A stretch of DNA of 64,000 nt from Elephas maximus indicus (lineage: Eukaryota > Chordata > Mammalia > Proboscidea > Elephantidae). Positions 45,312-56,639 of the stretch are shown piece by piece. The notes below the pieces were generated by a model. It did not search any database and had not been told where the DNA came from. It saw nothing but the letters and a program-made list of their open reading frames with translations. Position 1 is the first letter of the stretch, and each line of letters begins with the position of its first letter. The stretch is taken from contig NC_064842.1 in NCBI RefSeq assembly GCF_024166365.1, forward strand, positions 11,007,001 to 11,071,000. The letters run 5' to 3'. A program made the position numbers and the translations under genes.

Positions 45312-45550
45312 CTGCAGTGTGTACTAAATTTTATTTATCCATTCATCTATTGATGGATACTTGGGTTGTTTCCACCTTTCGGATAGTGTAAATAATGCTG
45401 TAATGAACATTGTGTACAAGTATCTGAGTCCCTGCTTTCAATTCTCTTGGGCAAGGATTTGAATTGTTGTGTCAATGATAAGTCTTGCCTGCTGCTTCCC
45501 CGGACATTAATTGGATTACATAGAATGAGCAGTCAATAAATCAAACAACA

Positions 45551-46068
45551 TGCCGCATTGGGTAATTCTGCTGCAAAAAAAAAAAAAAAAAAAAAAACTC
45601 TTTAAATTAAAAAAAAAACAAACCTGTCACTGTGATGACTAAGGTGTGCCTGATCCAAGCCATGATCTTTTCAATTGCCTCGTATGCATGCAAAAATTGG
45701 ATAATGGAAAAGGAAGACAGGAGAATTGATGCATTCCAATTATGGTGTTGGTGAAGAACAGGAGACAAAAGAAACAATCTTAGAAGAAATACAGGCAGAA
45801 TGCTCCTTAGAAGCAAGGATAATGAGACTTGAACATATCGCCAAGAAAGACCAATCACCAGAAAAAGACATCATGGTTACTAAAGTGGAGGATTGGTGAA
45901 GGAGATGAAGGCTCTCGGTGAGATGGACTGACATGGCGGCGGAAACGTGGACTCAAACATACCAAGTATCACAAAGATGACACAGGACTAGGCAGTGTTT
46001 TATTCTATTACACATTAGGTCACTATGCATTGGGGCTGACTCCAGGGCACATAACAACAACAACAATG
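45551..46068 (+). mobile_element. RTE LINE 3' fragment with A23 insert
   Basis: gcattgggtaattctgctgc, then an A run at about 45,575-45,597 that RTE copies elsewhere lack, then gatgactaaggtgtgcctga, ttatggtgttggtgaagaac, cacaggactaggcagtgttt and the terminal caacaacaaca. The reading frames are broken. Confidence 0.92.
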
Positions 46069-46539
46069 GTAATTCCATGCTTAACTTTTTGAGGTTAAGC
46101 TATTTCTTTTAAATTTTGTTGTTGAGGTTCTAGAACTGGGAGTGGGAGGGAAGCAGGAAAAAGAAAGGATACTAGATTTTGATAAGTCATCTAAGAAGGT
46201 GGAGAACAGAGAGAAATAACAATAGCCATGAAGGATTATTGAAAATAAGCATTGTGCCATGATTCTCATTTTGTCATTGTAATGAGACAATGGAAAGTAA
46301 AAGAACAAGGAAGAATATTAGCTGTTGGGCTACCTCAATTGTAACACCCAAATGGGGGTTGCAGAGATTGCATTCTGCCTCCAGACTGGTCTTCTCCACT
46401 GACCCTGCCCATCAATAATACTGGCAATGTCTCTGTTGGGGATGACAACCAGCATGTATATTGGGCTCTCTTTGCTCTTTGTACTTTCACCTCTCTAGTC
46501 AAGTGGTCTTTATTTCCATTTTAAAGTGTTTTTGTTTGT
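46069..46539. other. Unassigned
   Basis: No gene or repeat is recognised. Confidence 0.4.
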
Positions 46540-46890
46540 TTGTTTTTTACTGAATATAACATAAATACAGGAGAGTATGTGAATCATGAGCCTACAGCTC
46601 AGTGAATTATCACAAAATGAACATACCTGGGCATGTCCTATACCAGGTCAGGAAATAGAGCATTACAAAGATTATGAGCTGCTCCCATCACTTCCTCTTC
46701 CCTCCTGCCCAAAGATAATCTCTAATCTTATTTTTAACATGAAAGGTTAGCTTTGCCTGTTTTTGAACTTCATATAAATGGAATCTTTTATAAATAACAT
46801 CTCTTGCTCAGTACTACGTCTGTGAGATTCATTCATGTTGCTGTGTGTTGCAGTACTTTGTTCATTTTCATTTACGTATAGCATTCCTGT
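46540..46890 (-). mobile_element. Old L1 3' UTR, antisense
   Basis: ctgaatataacataaataca, cttcatataaatggaatctt, tgagattcattcatgttgct. L1M-like; subfamily not set. Confidence 0.7.
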
Positions 46891-47158
46891 TTTGCTTTTT
46901 CAAAGTGATCTTTAGGAGGATTACTTACAATATCACCCAACATTTTGTTTCATGCTGCAGAAAATACTTGAAATTTTTGTTAAATGTATTTTCCTTCTCT
47001 TTTATCAAGTCCGTTAGATGACTTCTATAAGCATCTCAAACTAGATTTGCTTGGTGTGTATTCCTCAACCAGTATTTTTGTTTGTTCAAAATAAGGTGAT
47101 TGAGAGAATTCATTTATTTTGAAAGACTTTGTAGAAGTATAAAAATGTGCAAAATAAA
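46891..47158. other. Unassigned
   Basis: Nothing recognised. Confidence 0.4.
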
Positions 47159-47159
47159 T

Positions 47160-47364
47160 AAACCAGCTGCTGTTGAGTCATTTCTGACTCATTGTGAGCT
47201 CATGTTCCAGGGTAAAACGATGCTCTGTAGAGTTTTCAATGGCTGTTATTTTTCAAAAGTAGATTGCCAGGCCTTTCTGCCAAGGTGTTTCTGGGTGGCT
47301 TTGAACCACCAAACTTTCAATTAGTAGCCAAGGGCTTAACCATTTGCACCACCCAGGCACTCCA
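47160..47364 (-). mobile_element. AfroSINE, antisense
   Basis: accagctgctgttgagtcat, tcaaaagtagattgccaggc, catttgcaccacccaggcac. Same longer subtype as 33,788-33,957. Confidence 0.92.
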
Positions 47365-47857
47365 TATAAATGTATTAAAAAAAAAAAGAAATGTATACAG
47401 CCCCTTATTTCTTTTTCCACTTCTCCCGTAAAATGGTGGTGAGAATACTTCTACACATGGCTGAGACAGTTTTGATCCTATGTGAAATCAATGAATTTAA
47501 TTGAGTAAATCAGACCCAAATCCAGCAGACTAAAGGAAATGATAAAGATTAGAATAGAAATCAGTAAATTGCATTGATTTTATTATTTCCTTTATTGTGT
47601 TGGTTTTGGGTCTAATTTACTCTTCTTTTTCTAGTTATTTTTAAACTGAAAGCTGAGGTCATTGAAATGAGACCTTTCTTTTTTTCTAGTTAGGGTGTTA
47701 AGTGCTAGAAAGCCCCCTCTAAGTACCACTTTATGGGTTTTCTACACATTTTGATACGTTGTGCTTTCATTTTCATTCCATTCAAATTGCTTTCTACTTG
47801 TTTCGATTTCTTCTTTGACTTGCGGGGTTTTTTTTAAGTGTGTGTTATGTAATTTCC

Positions 47858-48701
47858 TTTATGGTTTCTTTAGGTTGAGTTGTAATCCCTACTGAAGGGT
47901 GTAGTCTTTGATCTTCATCAGTAAGTGCTTTAGTCCCCTTCATTTTCAGCAAGCAAGGTTGTGTCATGTGCATAACTCCAGTTGTTAAAGAGTCTTCCTC
48001 CAAACCTGATACTGAGTTCTTCTTCATAAAGAACAAAAATCCTCACAACTGCACTGATAAGCAACATCATGAGTGATAGAGAAAATATGGAAATTGTCAA
48101 AGATTTCATTTTACTTGGGTCCACAATCAATGCCCATGGAAGCAACAGTCAAGAAAGCAAATGATGTAATGCATTGGGGAAATCTGCTGCAAAAGACCTG
48201 TTTAAAGTATTGAAAAGCAAAGACTTCACTTTGAGATCTAAGGTATGCCTTACCCAAGCCGTGTACTTTTCAATTGCCTCCTATCCATGGGAAAGTTGGA
48301 CGATGAAGAAGGAAGATGTAAGAATTGATGCCTTCAAATTATGGTGTTGGTAAAGAATACTGAATATACCATGAACTGCCAGAAGAATGAACAAGTCTAC
48401 CTTGGAAGGAGTATAGCCAGAGTGCTCCTTGGAAGTGAGGATGGTGAGACTTCATCTCACATACTTGGATATGTTATCAGGATGAACCAGTCCCTGGAGA
48501 AGGACATCATGCTTGGTAAGTTTAGAGAGTCAGCAAAAAAGAGTAAGACTCTGGATGAGATGGATTGACACAGTGGCCATAACAATGGGCTCAAATGTAG
48601 CAACAATTGTGAGAATGGCAAAAGACTGGGAAGTGTTTCGTTCTGTTATACGTAGGGTCACTCTAAGTTGGAACAGACTTAATGCCACCAAAAACAACAA
48701 C
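47858..48701 (+). mobile_element. RTE LINE with 5' inversion, TSD
   Basis: 47,858-48,031 is RTE reverse-transcriptase sequence on the minus strand (gtagtctttgatcttcatca, reading YAHD near 47,962); 48,032-48,701 is plus-strand RTE (gaacaaaaatcctcacaact to the terminal aaaacaacaac) and starts where the inverted part ends in RTE coordinates. A perfect 11-bp duplication atgtaatttcc brackets the whole (47,847-47,857; 48,702-48,712). This is the twin-priming pattern of LINE insertion. Confidence 0.93.
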
Positions 48702-48891
48702 ATGTAATTTCCAAATATTGGGAGATTTTCCATGTATCTTTCTATTATTAACTTCTAATTTTATTACCTATGGTCAGAGAACATTCTTTGTATCACTTTA
48801 ATTTATTAAGTCTTGTTTTATGTCACAATATGGTCTATCTTAGTAAATGTTCTATGTGTGCTTAAAAATAATTTGTATTCTGGGAGCGGGG

Positions 48892-48905
48892 CCAAGATGG
48901 CGGAC
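48892..48905 (+). promoter_or_regulatory. YY1-type site in L1 leader
   Basis: CCAAGATGGCGGAC ten bases into the element. The core CAAGATGGC is the YY1 site that in human L1 fixes the transcription start. Confidence 0.7.
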
Positions 48906-49109
48906 TAGGTGGACGCTACCGCGGATCCCTCTTGCAACAAAGACTCGGAAAAACAAGGGAATCGATCACATACATAACAATCTACGAACTCTGAACAACA
49001 AGCACAGATTTAGAGACGGAAAACGAACAAATACGGGCAGACAGCGACCGTTTTCAGAACCAGGAGCCAGCGTACCAGCCGACTACTTGGAAAATCTAGT
49101 TTCCCAGTG

Positions 49110-50126
49110 ATGGCTCGGAGACAGCAGTCCATATCAAACCACATAAAGAAGCAGACCATGACAGCTTCTCTAACCCCCCAAACAAAAGAATCAAAATCTT
49201 TCCCAAATGAAGATACAATCCTGGAATTATCAGATACAGAATATAAAAAACTAATTTACAGAATGCTTAAAGATATCACAAATGAAATTAGGATAAATGC
49301 AGAAAAAGCCAAGGAACACACTGATAAAACTGCTGAAGAACTCAAAAAGATTATTCAAGAACATAGTGGAAAAATTAATAAGTTGCAAGAATCCATAGAG
49401 AGACAGCATGTAGAAATCCAAAAGATTAACAATAAAATTACAGAATTTGACAACGCAATAGAAAGTCAGAGGAGCAGACTCGAGCAATTAGAATGTAGAC
49501 TGGGACTTCTGGAGGACCAGGGAAACAACACCAACATAGCTGAAAAAAAATCAGATAAAAGAATTTAAAAAAATGAAGAAACCCTAAGAATCATGTGGGA
49601 CTCTATCAAGAAGGATAACTTGCGAGTGATTGGAGTCCCAGAACAGGGAGGGGGGACAGAAAACACAGAGAAAATAGTTGAAGAACTCCTGACACAAAAC
49701 TTCCCTGACATCATGAAAGACGAAAGGATATCTATCCAAGATGCTCATCGAACCCCATTTAAGATTGATCCAAAAAGAAAAACACCAAGACATATTATCA
49801 TCAAACTTGCCAAAACCAAAGATAAACAGAAAATTTTAAAAGCAGCCAGGGAGAAAAGAAAGGTTTCCTTCAAGGGAGAATCAATAAGAATAAGTTCAGA
49901 CTACTCAGCAGAAACCATGCAGGCAAGAAGGGAATGGGACGACGTATACAGAGCACTGAAGGAGAAAAACTGCCAACCAAGGATCATATATCCAGCAAAA
50001 CTCTCTCTGAAATATGAAGGAGAAATTAAGATATTTACAGATAAACACAAGTTTAGAGAATTTGCAAAAACTAAACCAAGACTGCAAGAAATGCTAAAGG
50101 AGATTGTTTGGCCGGATGACCAATAA
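49110..50126 (+). pseudogene. L1 ORF1: L1 ORF1 (RNA-binding protein), one stop
   Basis: 339 codons including the stop, one continuous frame with a single nonsense codon, TAA at 49,566-49,568 (about codon 153). ORF1p is the trimeric RNA-binding chaperone of the L1 particle. Residues ~50-150 form the coiled coil (Leu/Ile heptads, Lys/Glu-rich); an RRM starts near NLRVIGVPEQ (residue ~170) and includes RHIIIKLAKTKDKQKIL; the C-terminal domain holds REWDDVYRALKEKNCQPRI and ends near EIVWPDDQ. ATG at 49,110 follows directly on a GTG codon at 49,107 and is the first in-frame ATG of a usual N-terminus. The stop lies between coiled coil and RRM, so the encoded product would lose RNA binding. Confidence 0.95.
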
Positions 50127-50602
50127 TATCAGGTACCAGCACAATACAAGGTCACAAAACAGAACGTCCTGATATCAACGCAACTCAAATAGGGAAAGCA
50201 CAAAAAAAACAAATTAAGACTAATTCTAAAAAATAAATAAATAAACAAAATAATACACACAACAGGAAATCATGGAAATCAATAGATAAACGATCACAAT
50301 AATCCAAAAGAGGGACTAAATATAGGAGGCATTGAACTGCCAGATGGAGCGTGATACAAGGCGATATAGAAGGATACAAGTTAGGTTTTTACTTAGAAAA
50401 ATAGGGGTAAATAAAAAGGTAACCACAAAAAGGAATATCAATTCCATAACTCAAGAAAAAAGCCAAGAAAAACGTAACGACTCAATAAACACAAAGTTAA
50501 ACATTATGAAAATGAGGATCTCACAAGTTACTAAGAAAAAGTCTCAGCACAAAAAAAGTGGAAAAATGAAATGACCAACAACACACATGAAAAGGCATCA
50601 AA

Positions 50603-53600
50603 ATGACAGAACTAAAAACTTACTTATCTGTAATTACGCTGAATGTAAATGGACTAAATGCACCAATAAAGAGACAGAGAGTCACGGGCTGGATAAAAAA
50701 ACACAATCCATCTATATGCTGCCTACAAGAGACACACCTTAGACTTAGAGACACAAACAAACTAAAACTCAAAGGATGGAAAAAAATATATCAAGCAAAC
50801 AATAAGCAAAAAAGAAGAGGAGTAGCAATATTAATTTCTGACAAAATAGACTTTAGACTTAAATCCGCCACAAACGGTAAAGAAGGACACTATATAATGA
50901 TAAAAAGGACAATTGATCAGGAAGACATAACCATATTAAATATTTACGCACCTAATGACAGGGCTGCAAGATACATAAATCAAATTTTAACAGAATTGAA
51001 AAGTGAGATAGACACCTCCACATATATAGTGGGAGACTTCAATACACCACTTTTGGAGAAGGACAGGACATCCAGTAAGAAGCTCAATAGAGACACGGAA
51101 GACCTACTTACAACAATCAACCAACTTGACCTCATTGACTTATACAGAACTCTCCACCCAACTGCTGCAAAATGTACTTTTTTTTCTAGTGCACATGGAA
51201 CATTCTCTAGAATAGACCACATATTAGGTCATAAAACAAATCTTTCCAGAATCCAAAACATCGAAATATTACAAAGCATCTTCTCAGACCACAACGCAAT
51301 GAAGCTAGAAATCAATAACAGAAAAACTAGGGAAAAGAAATCAAATACTTGGAAAATGAACAATACCCTCCTGAAAAAAGACTGGGTTATAGAAGACATC
51401 AAGGAGGGAATAAGGAAATTCTTAGAAAGCAACGAGAATGAAAATACTTCCTATCAAAACCTCTGGGACACAGCAAAAGCAGTGCTCAGAGGCCAATTTA
51501 TATCGATAAATGCACACATACAAAAAGAAGAAAGAGCCAAAATCAGAGAACTGTCCCGACAACTTGAACAAATAGAAAGTGAGCAACAAAAGAACCCATC
51601 AGGCACCAGAAGAAAACAAATAATAAAAATTAGAGCTGAACTAAATGAATTAGAGAACAGAAAAACAATTGGAAGAATTAACAAAGCCAAAAGTTGGTTC
51701 TTTGAAAAAATTAACAAAATTGATAAACCACTGGCTAGACTGACTAAAGAAAAACAGGAAAGGAAACAAATAACCTGAATAAGAAACGAGAAGGACCACA
51801 TCACAACAGAACCAAATGAAATCAAAAGAATCATATCAGATTACTACATAAAATTGTACTCTAACAAATTTGAAAACCTAGAAGAAATGGATAAATTCTT
51901 GGAACAATACTACCTACCTAAACTAACACATTCAGAAGTAGAACAACTAAATAGACCCATAACAAAAAAAGAGATTGAAACGGTAATCAAAAAACTTCCA
52001 ACAAAAAAAAGTCCTGGCCCAGATGGCTTCACTGCAGAGTTCTACCAAACCTTCAGAGAAGACTTAACACCATTACTATTGAAGGTATTTCAAAGTATAG
52101 AAAAAGATGGAATACTACCCATCTCATTCTATGAAGCTACCAACCTCCTGATACCAAAACCAGGTAAAGACATTACAAAAAAAGAAAATTTTAGACCTAT
52201 ATACCTCATGAACATAGATGCAAAAATCCTCAACAAAATTCTAGCCAATAGAATCCAACAACACATCAAAAAAATAATACACCCTGATCAAGTGGGATTT
52301 ATACCAGGTATGCAAGGCTGGTTTAATATCAGAAAAACCATTAATGTAATCCATCACATAAATAAAACAAAAGACAAAAACCACATGATCTTATCAATAG
52401 ATGCAGAAAAGGCATTTGACAAAGTTCAACACCCATTTATGATAAAAACTCTAACCAAAATAGGAATTGAAGGAAAATTCCTCAACATAATAAAGGGCAT
52501 ATATGCAAAGCCAACGGCCAATATCACTCTAAATGGAGAGAACCTGAAAGCATTTCCCTTGAGAACGGGAACCAGACAAGGATGCCCTTTATCACCGCTC
52601 TTATTCAACATCGTACTTGAAGTCCTAGCCAGGGCAATTAGGCTAGACAAAGAAATAAAGAGTATCCAGATTGGTAAGGAGGAAGTAAAGCTATCACTAT
52701 TTGCAGATGACATGATCGTATACATGGAAAACCCTAAGGAATCCTCCAGAAAACTACTGAAACTAATAGAAGAGTTTGGAAGAGTCTCAGGATATAAAAT
52801 AAACATACAAAAATCACTTGGATTCCTCTACATCAACAAAAAGAACACCGAAGAGGAAATAACCAAATCAATACCATTCACAGTAGCCCCCAAGAAGATA
52901 AAATACTTAGGAATAAATCTTACCGAGGATGTAAAAGACCTATACAAAGAAAACTACAAAGCTCTACTACAAGAAATTAAAAAGGACATACTTAAGTGGA
53001 AAAACATACCTTGCTCATGGACAGGAAGACTTAACATAGTAAAAATGTCTATTCTACCAAAAGCCATTTATACATATAACGCACTTCCAATCCAAATAGC
53101 AATGTCATACTTTAAGGGGATAGAGAAACAAATCACTAATTTCATATGGAAAGGAAAGAACCCCCGGATAAGCAAAACATTACTGAAAAAGAAGAAGAAA
53201 GTGGGAGGCCTCACCCTACCTGATTTCAGAACCTATTATATAGCTACAGTAGTCAGAACAGCCTGGTACTGGTACAACAACAGGCACATAGACCAATGGA
53301 ACAGAATTGAGAATCCAGATATAAATCTATCCACGTATGAGCAGCTGATATTTGACAAAGGACCAGTGTCAGTCAATTGGGGAAATAATAGTCTTTTTAA
53401 CAAATGGTGCTGGCATACCTGGATATCCATTTGCAAAAGAATGAAACAGGACCCATACCTCACACCATGCACAAAAAATAACTCCAAGTGGATCAAAGAC
53501 CTAAACATAAAGACTAAAACTATAAAAATCATGGAAGAAAAATAGGATCTACCCTAGGAGCCCTAATACAGGGCATAAACAGAATACAAAACATTACCAA

Positions 53601-54417
53601 AAATGATGAAGAGAAACCAGATAACTGGGAGCTCCTAAAAATCAAACACCTATGCTCATCTAAAGACTTCACCAAAAGAGTAAAAAGACCACCTACAGAC
53701 TGGGAAAGAATATTCAGCTATGACATCTCCGACCAGCGCCTGATCTCTAAAATCTACACGATTCTGTCAAAACTCAACCACAAAAAGACAAACAACCCAA
53801 TCAAGAAGTGGGCAAAGGATATGAACACACATTTCACTAAAGAAGATATTCAGGCAGCCAACAGATACATGAGAAAATGCTCTCGATCATTAGCCATTAG
53901 AGAAATGCAAATTAAAACTACAATGAGATTCCCTCTCACACCAACTAGACTGGCATTAATTCAAAAAACACAAAATAATAAATGTTGGAGAGGCTGCAGA
54001 GAGACTGGATCTCTCATACACTGCTGGTGGGAATGTAAAATGGTACAACCACTTTGGAAATCCATCTGGCGTTATCTTAAACAGTTAGAAATAGAACTAC
54101 CATACAACCCAGAAATCCCACTCCTCGGAATATACCCTAAAGATACAAGAGCCTTCACACAAACAGATATATGCACACCCATGTTTATTGCAGCTCTGTT
54201 TACAATAGCAAAAAGCTGGAAGCAACCAAGATGTCCATCAATGGACGAATGGGTAAATAAATTGTGGTATATTCACACAATGGAATACTATGCATCGATA
54301 AAGAACAGTGACGAATCTCTGAAATATTTCATAACATGGAGGAATCTGGAAGGCATTATGCTGAGCAAAATGAGTCAGTTGCAAAAGGACAAATATTGTA
54401 CAAGACCGCTGTTATAA
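50603..54417 (+). pseudogene. L1 ORF2: L1 ORF2 (endonuclease/reverse transcriptase), one stop, one frameshift
   Basis: About 1,271 codons. N-terminal APE-like endonuclease with intact motifs: TLNVNGLNAP, QETHL, GDFNTPL, SRIDHILG and FSDHNAM. Reverse transcriptase with [26 protein letters not shown] and FADDMIVY (catalytic Asp pair intact). C-terminal zinc-knuckle CX3CX7HX4C in [18 protein letters not shown] (54,000 region). Two breaks: TGA at 51,776-51,778 in the linker after the endonuclease, and loss of one A in the A-run at 53,538-53,542, giving TAG at 53,543-53,545; the frame then reopens to TAA at 54,415-54,417. ORF2p makes the cut and the cDNA in target-primed reverse transcription. All catalytic motifs I can see remain; only the breaks disable it. 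Confidence 0.97.
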
Positions 54418-54470
54418 GATCTTGAGAAATAGAAAAAACGGAGAAGAACACATACTTATGTGGTTACAAA

Positions 54471-54499
54471 GGGGGGAGGGAGGGAGGGAGGGAGAGGGC
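54471..54499 (+). repeat. G-rich polypurine tract in L1 3' UTR
   Basis: GGGGGGAGGG then repeated AGGG units: at least five G-triplets in a row with 1-base spacers, a strong G-quadruplex pattern. A G-rich tract is a known feature of mammalian L1 3' UTRs. Confidence 0.9.
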
Positions 54500-55454
54500 T
54501 TTTTATTGATCAATCTGTAGATAAGAACTGCATTGGGTGAAGGGAAAGACAACACTCAAAACAAGGAAGGTCAGCCTAATTGGACTGGATTAAAAGTAAA
54601 GAGGTTTTCGGGATAAAATGAAAGCTTCAAACGTCAGCGAAGCAGGGGCTGGGGTCTGGGGAACTTGGTTTGAGGGGACTTCTAAGTCAATGGGCAAAAC
54701 AATTCTATTATGAAAACACTCTGCATCCCACTTTGAATTGTGGCGCCTGGGGTCCTAAATGCCAACAAGCGGCCATCTAAAATACATTAATTGGTCTCAA
54801 CCCACCTGGAGCAAAGGCAAAGGAAGAACACCAAGGTCACACGACAACTAAGAACCCAAGAGACAGAAAGGGCCACATGAACCAGAGACCTACATTATCC
54901 TGAGACCAGAAGAACTAGTTGGTGCCCGGCCACAATCGATGTCTGCCCTGTCAGGGAGCACAACAGACAACTCCTGAGGGAGCAGGAGACCAATGGGATA
55001 CAGACCCCAAATTCTCACTAAAAGATCACACCTAATGGTATGATTGCGACTAGAGGAATCCCAGAGACAATGCTCCCCAGAACTTCTGATGGCACAGGAC
55101 AGGAACCATCCCCAAAGACAAATCATCAGGCATGAAAAGGACTGGTTAGTGGGGGGGAGAGAGATGCTGATGAAGAGTGAGCTAATTAAATCAGGTGGAC
55201 ACTGGAGAGTGTGTTGGCAACTCTTGACTGGAGGGGGGATGGGAAAATAGAAAGAGAGGGAAGATGGCAAAATTGGCAGGAAACGAGAGACTGTAAGGGC
55301 TGACTCAATAGGGGGAGAGCAAGTGGGAGAAGGGAGTAAGATGTATGTAAACCTACATGTGACAGACTGATTGGAATGGTAAATGTTCACTTGAAGCTTA
55401 ATAAAAATTAAAAAAAAATAATAATAATTTGTATTCTGATGTCTCTGGGTAAAC

Positions 55455-55537
55455 CAAAAAAATCAAACCCATTGCCGTCGAGTTGATTCCAACTCATAGC
55501 AACGCTATAGGTGAGAGTAGAACTGCCCAAGAGAGTT
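55455..55537 (-). mobile_element. AfroSINE 3' scrap, antisense
   Basis: aaaaatcaaacccattgccg, gagttgattccaactcatag, gagagtagaactgcccaaga. Only the tail half is present. Confidence 0.85.
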
Positions 55538-56639
55538 GCTGGGTATTCTTCTGTAAATGTCAATTTCATCAACTTGGTGAATAATGTTAAGTCTTCTCTA
55601 TCCTTACTAATTTTCTGTCTACTTTGCCATAAGTTATTAAGAGAGGGCTTTTGGAATTTCCTAGTATAATGGGTTTATCTATTTCACCTTTTAAATCTAT
55701 CAATTTTTTTGATGGTTGTCTTTTTTATTATGGTATGCATATATAAAGATATATCTGTATAGGTATATATATACACATATACATATATCAAACAAAATAT
55801 TTGCCATTTCAACATTTTTTAATATGTACAGTTCAGTGACATTAATTACATTCATCATCTCGTGCCAAGGTCACTACTATCAGCTTCCAAAAATTTCCAT
55901 TGCGTTTACCAGTAGCTTAGTTCTATCAATTTTTGCTTCATGTGTCCTGTGCATAAACAGGCACTGTTATGTCGTCCTGATAAATTGATCCTTTAATAAT
56001 TATAAAAGTGCTGTTTTTATTGCTAGTAATATTCTTTGCTCTGAAATCTATTTTGGCTGCTAATAATTTAGCCATTCCAGCTTTCCTTTGACTGGTGTTA
56101 GCATCCTATATCCTTTCATTCCTTTTAACCTATTTGTGTCTTCATATTTGAAGTGCATTTTTTTTTCCTTGTAGGCAGCATATTTTTGGATCTTGTGTGT
56201 GAGTGTGTATATACATATATATGTATAATCTGACAGTCTCTGGCTTTTAATTGAAAGTTTAAACCATTTACATTTAATGCTAGTACTGAAATAAAATGGG
56301 TTTAAATCTACCATCTTGTATTTTGTCTTCTATTTGTTCACCTGTTCTTTATACTTTCCTCTTTTTCTGCCCTCTTATGTGTTAATTGAATCTTTTCTAT
56401 GAATTCCATTTTATCTCACTTTTTTTATTTGTTGTTGAAAACTCTTCATTATTTTAAGCAATTACTTCAGGGCTTATAATATACATTTTTAACTTATAAT
56501 CTTGCTTAAACTGACATATTACCATTTCACTTCTAGTCTAAAAGCCTTACAATAGTGCACTTCCATTTCTCACTTCCCAGGCTTTATGCTCTTACGTGAC
56601 ATTTAGATATCTTTATTCTCTTATGCTGTCATAGTTATT

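Larger units (their letters stand above)
44389..45465 (-). mobile_element. Old L1 3' end, antisense, twice interrupted
   Basis: atgcataacaaaatattttc, cactcaacgtaatgttttca, ctgaatgatattccattgta, resuming at 45,313 with atttatccattcatctattg and gatggatacttgggttgttt. Between these lie a Tigger-like element and an AfroSINE. Confidence 0.82.
48883..55422 (+). mobile_element. Full-length young L1
   Basis: 6.54 kb L1 with 5' leader, ORF1, 476-base spacer, ORF2, ~1-kb 3' UTR and A-rich tail with ATA units. A perfect 16-bp duplication aataatttgtattctg is at 48,867-48,882 and 55,423-55,438. It lacks 5' truncation: it starts GGAGCGGGGCCAAGATGGCG, as full-length L1s do. The ORFs carry only three visible lesions in total. 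All point to a recent insertion. The name of the subfamily cannot be fixed without a consensus library. Confidence 0.97.
47572..56638 (-). mobile_element. Old L1 ORF2, antisense, host of younger inserts
   Basis: Three blocks of one old antisense L1: 47,572-47,857 (tttctacacattttgatacg), 48,702-48,882 (gagattttccatgtatcttt, tatggtcagagaacattctt) and 55,423-56,638 (aagttattaagagagggctt, tggcttttaattgaaagttt). Read together they follow ORF2 order. The gaps are an RTE (47,858-48,701), a full-length L1 (48,883-55,422) and a SINE scrap (55,455-55,537). Confidence 0.85.

Noticed and set aside
51454..51834. 126-codon minus-strand frame
   Set aside because: Shadow of L1 ORF2, as are the minus-strand frames at 50,980-51,222, 52,426-52,806 and 53,236-53,532.
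54890..55390. 166-codon minus-strand frame
   Set aside because: Lies entirely in the L1 3' UTR on the wrong strand, with no motif.
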